NCBI RefSeq assembly: GCF_004804315.1
Contig: NZ_SRXX01000005.1
Coordinates: 124,001 to 188,000, forward strand
Length of the DNA stretch: 64,000 nt
Source of the DNA: Flagellimonas onchidii
Lineage (GTDB): Bacteria; Bacteroidota; Bacteroidia; Flavobacteriales; Flavobacteriaceae
Reading direction: 5' to 3'
Below, piece after piece: positions 60,144 through 64,000 of this stretch. Within the stretch, counting starts at the first letter, position 1; each line of letters begins with the position of its first letter. The notes below the pieces were generated by a model. The model saw only the letters and a program-made list of their open reading frames with translations. It was not told the origin of the DNA and ran no database searches. Position numbers and translations under genes: made by a program.

Positions 60144-63100
60144 ATGCTCCATAAAATAGAAATAAAGAATTTTACCACAATAGGTGGAGTTGCCCAAGAT
60201 TTGCAGCTATCTTATCAGATTTTTGGAAGAGAATTGCATACGGCTTCTATTGTGTTGGTAAACCACGCTTTGACAGGAAATTCAAACGTAACCGGTGAAT
60301 CTGGCTGGTGGTCCGATTTGATTGGAGAAGGAAAAAGCATCGATACCCACAAATACACTATTTTATCGTTCAACATTCCAGGAAACGGATACGATGGTTT
60401 TGTAATCGATAACTACAAAGATTTTGTGGCAGGAGATATTGCTAAAATCTTTCTTCAAGGATTGCAAAAATTGGAAATCGATCGACTTTATGCCATAATC
60501 GGGGGTTCACTTGGAGGAGGTATTGCTTGGGAAATGACCGCATTGAATCCTCAAATAACAGAGCATTTGATTCCTGTAGCTTCGGATTGGAAATCTACCG
60601 ACTGGCTGATTGCCAATTGCCAGATTCAAGAACAGTTTTTGGTGAATTCAAAACAACCGGTGCATGATGCCCGTATGCATGCCATGCTTTGTTATAGAAC
60701 TCCAGAATCCTTCAAGGAGCGTTTCAAGCGAAGTACCAATGAGGAACTGCAGGTCTTTAATGTGGAAAGCTGGTTGATGCACCATGGCAAAAAGCTTCAA
60801 GAACGTTTTCAGCTGTCGGCATACAAGCTAATGAATCAGTTGTTGAAGACCATTGACATCACTCGAAATGGTGATGAGGCCTTCAAGGCGCTTCAAGAGA
60901 GCAATACCAAGATTCATATTATAGGTGTTAACTCGGATTTATTTTTTACCGCAGAAGAAAACAAAGAGACCTTTAGGCGATTGGCATTGGTCAATACTAA
61001 TGTCACCTACGGAGAGGTACAGTCTCTGCATGGTCATGATGCTTTTTTAATGGAGTTTGAACAGTTGGAAAAACTTTTGGAGTCAGTATTTCAGAAAAAT
61101 GGCAAGGCTGAACGGATTAAAATTCTAAAATTCGGTGGAAAATCCTTGGCCAATGGTGATGGGATTGAACGGGTTCTTAAGATTATTTCAAAAAAGGCAA
61201 ACGAAAAGGAACACTTTGCGGTAGTCCTTTCTGCAAGAGGGAAAGCCACGGATCAGTTGGAAGCTATGCTTAAAGGTTCAGCAAATGGTGACGATTTTGA
61301 GGAAGAACTGAAGTTTTTTGGAAACTACCAAAAAGAGGGTTTATCGGATGCATCGGTAATCGCAGATGAACTAAAGGCTGTTGAAAAGATTCTAAAGGGG
61401 GTCTCGCTTACTGGAGATTATAGCGCAAAGACGAAGGATGAGCTCATGGCATATGGGGAGCTGATTTCCGGAAAAGCGGTTACTGCGTTGCTGAAGGAGT
61501 CAGGAATAAAAGCACAATTGGTGGATTCAAGATCTCTCATCAAAACGGACGATACGTTCACCAATGCTGAGGTAGACGAGGGCGTCTCCAAAGAAAATGT
61601 GATACGTCGCTTTAAAGAACTGGATGCTGAAGTAGTTCCTATTGTTACGGGCTTTATCGCCTCCAATAGTTCTGGAGAAACCACAACTTTGGGACGAAAC
61701 GGGACCAACTACTCGGCAGCGTTATTGGCCAATTTCCTGGATGCTTCGGAATTGCTCAATTATACCCATGTGAATGGGATATACACCGCCAACCCGGATT
61801 TGGTGGCCGATGCCAAGCTTATCGATGTTATTTCCTATGCCGAAGCCAATGAGCTGGCAAATTTTGGAGCAAACATTCTTCATGCGAAGACCATTATTCC
61901 GCTCATTGAGAAAAACATCCCATTGCGTATTCTCAATACCTTTAATGATGATAACGAGGGGACATTAATAGGACCAAAAACGAATAATGGAGGTATAAAA
62001 TCCTTATCTGTTCTAGAGGACGTGGCCTTAATCAATCTAGAGGGTAGGGGACTGCTAGGAAAAGTGGGTATTGATGCCCGTATTTTTAAGGCACTCGGGC
62101 AGAACAATATTAGTGTTGGTATTATTTCCCAAGGGTCTTCCGAAAGGGGAATAGGTCTAGTCGTGGATTCCAGAGAAGCGAAAAAGGCGAAAAAGGTACT
62201 CGATTTGGAATTTGAGACCGATTATACTGCTCAAGATGTAAATCAAATTACCGTTGTAGAAGATGTTTCTGTGATTTCTATTGTAGGACTGGATTTAAGT
62301 ACATTCCACGAACCTTTCAATGCGTTGGTGAAAAACCAGGTGGTTCCTTTGCTTTTTAATAATACGGTAAGTGGCAAAAATGTGAGTTTGGTATTGAAGA
62401 AATCCGACTTGCATAAAGCCATCAATGTAGTTCATGGGCAAATTTTTGGAATTGCCAAAAAGGTAAATCTTGCCATTTTTGGACATGGAAATGTGGGGGG
62501 AACTCTTATCGATCAAATACTGGATTCTAAAGAAAGTATTGAAAAAAGAAAAGATATTGATCTTCGAATTTTTGCGGTGTCCAATTCCAAAAAGGTGCTA
62601 TTGAATGCAGAAGGTGTCTCCAAAAACTGGGAAAAGGATTTGGATAAAAAAGGAATTTCGTATCAAATCCCAGATATCATCGAATTTGCAAAAACCAATC
62701 ATTTGGAAAACTTAATTGTTGTGGACAACACTGCAAGTGAAGCGTTTGTGGCCAGCTATGAGCAGTTTATTGCTAACGGGTTTGATTTGGTCTCTTCCAA
62801 TAAAATAGCAAACACTTTGGGGTTTGATTATTACAAATCCATCCGACAACATTTGGAGAAAAATCAAAAACAATACCTCTACGAAACGAATGTAGGAGCT
62901 GGACTTCCGCTTATCGACACGATAAAACTATTGCATCTATCAGGGGAAAACATCACAAGAATTAAAGGAGTGTTTTCCGGTTCTTTAAGTTATATTTTCA
63001 ATACATTCTCCGAAAATGAAGTTTCATTTTCAAGTATTGTGAAAGAAGCTATGGAAAAAGGGTTTACCGAACCAGACCCCCGCGAGGATCTTTCCGGTAA

Positions 63101-63533
63101 TGATGTGGGACGAAAACTGTTGATTTTGGCCCGAGAACTTGATTTGCACAACGAGTTTGATGATATCCAGATTGAGAATTTGATTCCAAAGGAATTACAA
63201 CCTTTAAGTTTTAATGAATTTAACGGACAAATCGAGGTTATGGATGAGGTATATGGAGAGGTAAAGAAATCTCAGCAAGAAGGCTATGTATTGCGATATA
63301 TTGGCGATTTACATGGTGACTTGCAACAGGATAAAGGTATATTGGATGTGAAACTAGTTTCTGTACCCAAAGAAAGTGCTTTGGGGCAAGTGAGTGGTTC
63401 AGATTCTATTATTGAAATTTATACAGAATCATATGGCGAAAATCCTTTGGTGATTCAAGGAGCTGGGGCAGGAGCCGCGGTTACCGCAAGAGGGGTTTTT
63501 GGTGATATTTTAAGGATAGCAGAAAAAATATGA
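60144..63533 (+). CDS. Fusion: homoserine acetyltransferase-aspartokinase-homoserine dehydrogenase
   Basis: A 1129-residue trifunctional enzyme. Residues 1-315 are a MetX-like alpha/beta hydrolase: ALTGNSNVTGESGWW, nucleophile elbow IIGGSLGGGIAW (Ser122), Asp265 in GVNSDLFFT and His298 in GHDAFL, matching the homoserine O-acetyltransferase triad. Residues 325-620 are aspartokinase (ILKFGGKSLANG; TTLGRNGTNYSAALLANF), 630-770 hold ACT domains, and 772-1129 are homoserine dehydrogenase (IFGHGNVGGTL; GVFSGSLSYIFNTFSE; EPDPREDLSGNDVGRKLLILA). The last two are ThrA-like. It would carry aspartate to aspartyl phosphate and aspartate semialdehyde to homoserine (asd is elsewhere), then acetylate homoserine for MetY/MetZ. 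It ends overlapping metZ. Confidence 0.95.
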   Translation: MLHKIEIKNFTTIGGVAQDLQLSYQIFGRELHTASIVLVNHALTGNSNVTGESGWWSDLIGEGKSIDTHKYTILSFNIPGNGYDGFVIDNYKDFVAGDIAKIFLQGLQKLEIDRLYAIIGGSLGGGIAWEMTALNPQITEHLIPVASDWKSTDWLIANCQIQEQFLVNSKQPVHDARMHAMLCYRTPESFKERFKRSTNEELQVFNVESWLMHHGKKLQERFQLSAYKLMNQLLKTIDITRNGDEAFKALQESNTKIHIIGVNSDLFFTAEENKETFRRLALVNTNVTYGEVQSLHGHDAFLMEFEQLEKLLESVFQKNGKAERIKILKFGGKSLANGDGIERVLKIISKKANEKEHFAVVLSARGKATDQLEAMLKGSANGDDFEEELKFFGNYQKEGLSDASVIADELKAVEKILKGVSLTGDYSAKTKDELMAYGELISGKAVTALLKESGIKAQLVDSRSLIKTDDTFTNAEVDEGVSKENVIRRFKELDAEVVPIVTGFIASNSSGETTTLGRNGTNYSAALLANFLDASELLNYTHVNGIYTANPDLVADAKLIDVISYAEANELANFGANILHAKTIIPLIEKNIPLRILNTFNDDNEGTLIGPKTNNGGIKSLSVLEDVALINLEGRGLLGKVGIDARIFKALGQNNISVGIISQGSSERGIGLVVDSREAKKAKKVLDLEFETDYTAQDVNQITVVEDVSVISIVGLDLSTFHEPFNALVKNQVVPLLFNNTVSGKNVSLVLKKSDLHKAINVVHGQIFGIAKKVNLAIFGHGNVGGTLIDQILDSKESIEKRKDIDLRIFAVSNSKKVLLNAEGVSKNWEKDLDKKGISYQIPDIIEFAKTNHLENLIVVDNTASEAFVASYEQFIANGFDLVSSNKIANTLGFDYYKSIRQHLEKNQKQYLYETNVGAGLPLIDTIKLLHLSGENITRIKGVFSGSLSYIFNTFSENEVSFSSIVKEAMEKGFTEPDPREDLSGNDVGRKLLILARELDLHNEFDDIQIENLIPKELQPLSFNEFNGQIEVMDEVYGEVKKSQQEGYVLRYIGDLHGDLQQDKGILDVKLVSVPKESALGQVSGSDSIIEIYTESYGENPLVIQGAGAGAAVTARGVFGDILRIAEKI

Positions 63534-64000
63534 GCGAGAAAAAACAATTTGAAACAGAAGCAATTCGAACACAGATAGAGCGAACGCAGTTCTTGGAGCA
63601 TTCCAGCCCAATGTATTTGACCTCAAGTTTTGTTTTTGAGGACGCGGAAGATATGAGAGCTTCCTTTGCAGAGGAAAAGGATAGAAATATTTATTCACGA
63701 TATTCCAATCCAAACTCTTCAGAATTCATTAATAAGGTCTGTAAAATGGAAGGTGCAGAAAGTGGCTTTGCTTTTGCGTCTGGCATGGCGGCTGTTTATG
63801 GAACCTTTGCAGCCTTGTTGGAAAGTGGAGACCATATTGTTTCTTGTAGGAGCATTTTTGGTTCTACCCACACCTTGTTCACGCAGTTTTTTCCAAAATG
63901 GAATATTACGACCAGCTATTTTAATGTTAACGATGTGGATAAGGTTGAAAGTTTGATTACGAACAAGACCAAAATCATTTATGCAGAATCTCCCACTAAT
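63530..64000 (+). CDS. metZ: O-succinylhomoserine/acetylhomoserine sulfhydrylase, cut by window edge
   Basis: The first 157 residues of a Cys/Met-metabolism PLP enzyme; the ATG at 63530 overlaps the stop of the fusion gene (ATGA). MSEKKQFETEAIRTQIERTQ opens it, and HSSPMYLTSSFVFEDAEDM, YSRYSNPNSSEF and AFASGMAAVYGTFAALLE match the MetZ/MetB family. The PLP lysine lies beyond the edge. With MetY it offers a second sulfhydrylase in the operon; MetB is an alternative call, since the two cannot be told apart in the N-terminal part. Confidence 0.85.
   Translation, partial: MSEKKQFETEAIRTQIERTQFLEHSSPMYLTSSFVFEDAEDMRASFAEEKDRNIYSRYSNPNSSEFINKVCKMEGAESGFAFASGMAAVYGTFAALLESGDHIVSCRSIFGSTHTLFTQFFPKWNITTSYFNVNDVDKVESLITNKTKIIYAESPTN

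Noticed and set aside
1-64000. tRNA or rRNA genes
   Set aside because: No TPsiC-loop-like GGTTCRANYCC with a matching acceptor stem or rRNA sequence was seen when reading intergenic stretches; a tRNA search program was not available.

Overview
The window is AT-rich bacterial chromosome from a member of the Bacteroidota, almost certainly the family Flavobacteriaceae. The signs are: the run uppS-bamA-ompH-ompH-murI; families largely confined to this phylum (DUF6089, DUF5686, GLPGLI, 2TM domain, several TonB C-terminal-domain proteins); Bacteroidota promoters (TTG about 19-20 nt upstream of TAnnTTTG); and a K+-type membrane pyrophosphatase. The genus cannot be fixed from the sequence alone. No rRNA, tRNA, CRISPR array, transposase or prophage was seen.

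Layout. 1-15.6 kb is mostly housekeeping: trigger factor (cut by the left edge), a 4-TM protein, an SGNH-hydrolase lipoprotein, an esterase with pdxJ, then a forward envelope run (CBS-ACT protein, nadK, DUF6089, uppS, bamA, two Skp/OmpH chaperones, murI), then folA with a 2TM protein, a class V PLP enzyme and a small CBM48 protein. 15.6-20.3 kb is a leftward five-gene run, response regulator - histidine kinase - egtB - egtD - DUF427, ending in one terminator; it suggests a sensor-linked ergothioneine unit. 20.5-30.2 kb is accessory: a spondin lipoprotein with three 110-residue repeats, two secreted TonB-like proteins, a phytanoyl-CoA dioxygenase-like protein, DUF7000, small orphan genes, an orphan RES-domain protein, thyA, and a four-helix-bundle (S23) gene set in purine-rich repeats. 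30.3-41 kb returns to core metabolism: nucleoside transporter, bifunctional nuclease, etfBA, pdhB, a DUF5686 receptor-like protein, soluble pyrophosphatase and membrane pyrophosphatase. 41-50.6 kb has a duplicated tonB pair separated by REP-like hairpins, a TlpA-like lipoprotein, a deoxynucleoside kinase, a 1096-residue TolB-propeller/amidohydrolase and a second two-component system. That system is divergent from a GLPGLI protein and a TonB-dependent-receptor-like barrel (50.7-54.3 kb), with a 10-bp-periodic operator between them.

54.3-64 kb is sulfur amino acid metabolism. A SAM-II-like riboswitch with a textbook promoter precedes metK. A lipoprotein hydrolase and a methyltransferase follow. 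A SAM-I riboswitch then heads metY, a trifunctional homoserine acetyltransferase/aspartokinase/homoserine dehydrogenase fusion, and metZ (cut by the right edge). Together these run aspartate to homoserine to homocysteine, with SAM made by metK and sensed by two different RNA classes.

The strongest leads are: (1) the TCS-egtB-egtD-DUF427 run; (2) one perfect palindrome, ATTATGCATGCATAAT, shared by the control regions of etfBA and the SGNH lipoprotein; (3) the trifunctional fusion under riboswitch control; (4) the orphan RES gene and the repeat-bracketed S23 gene.
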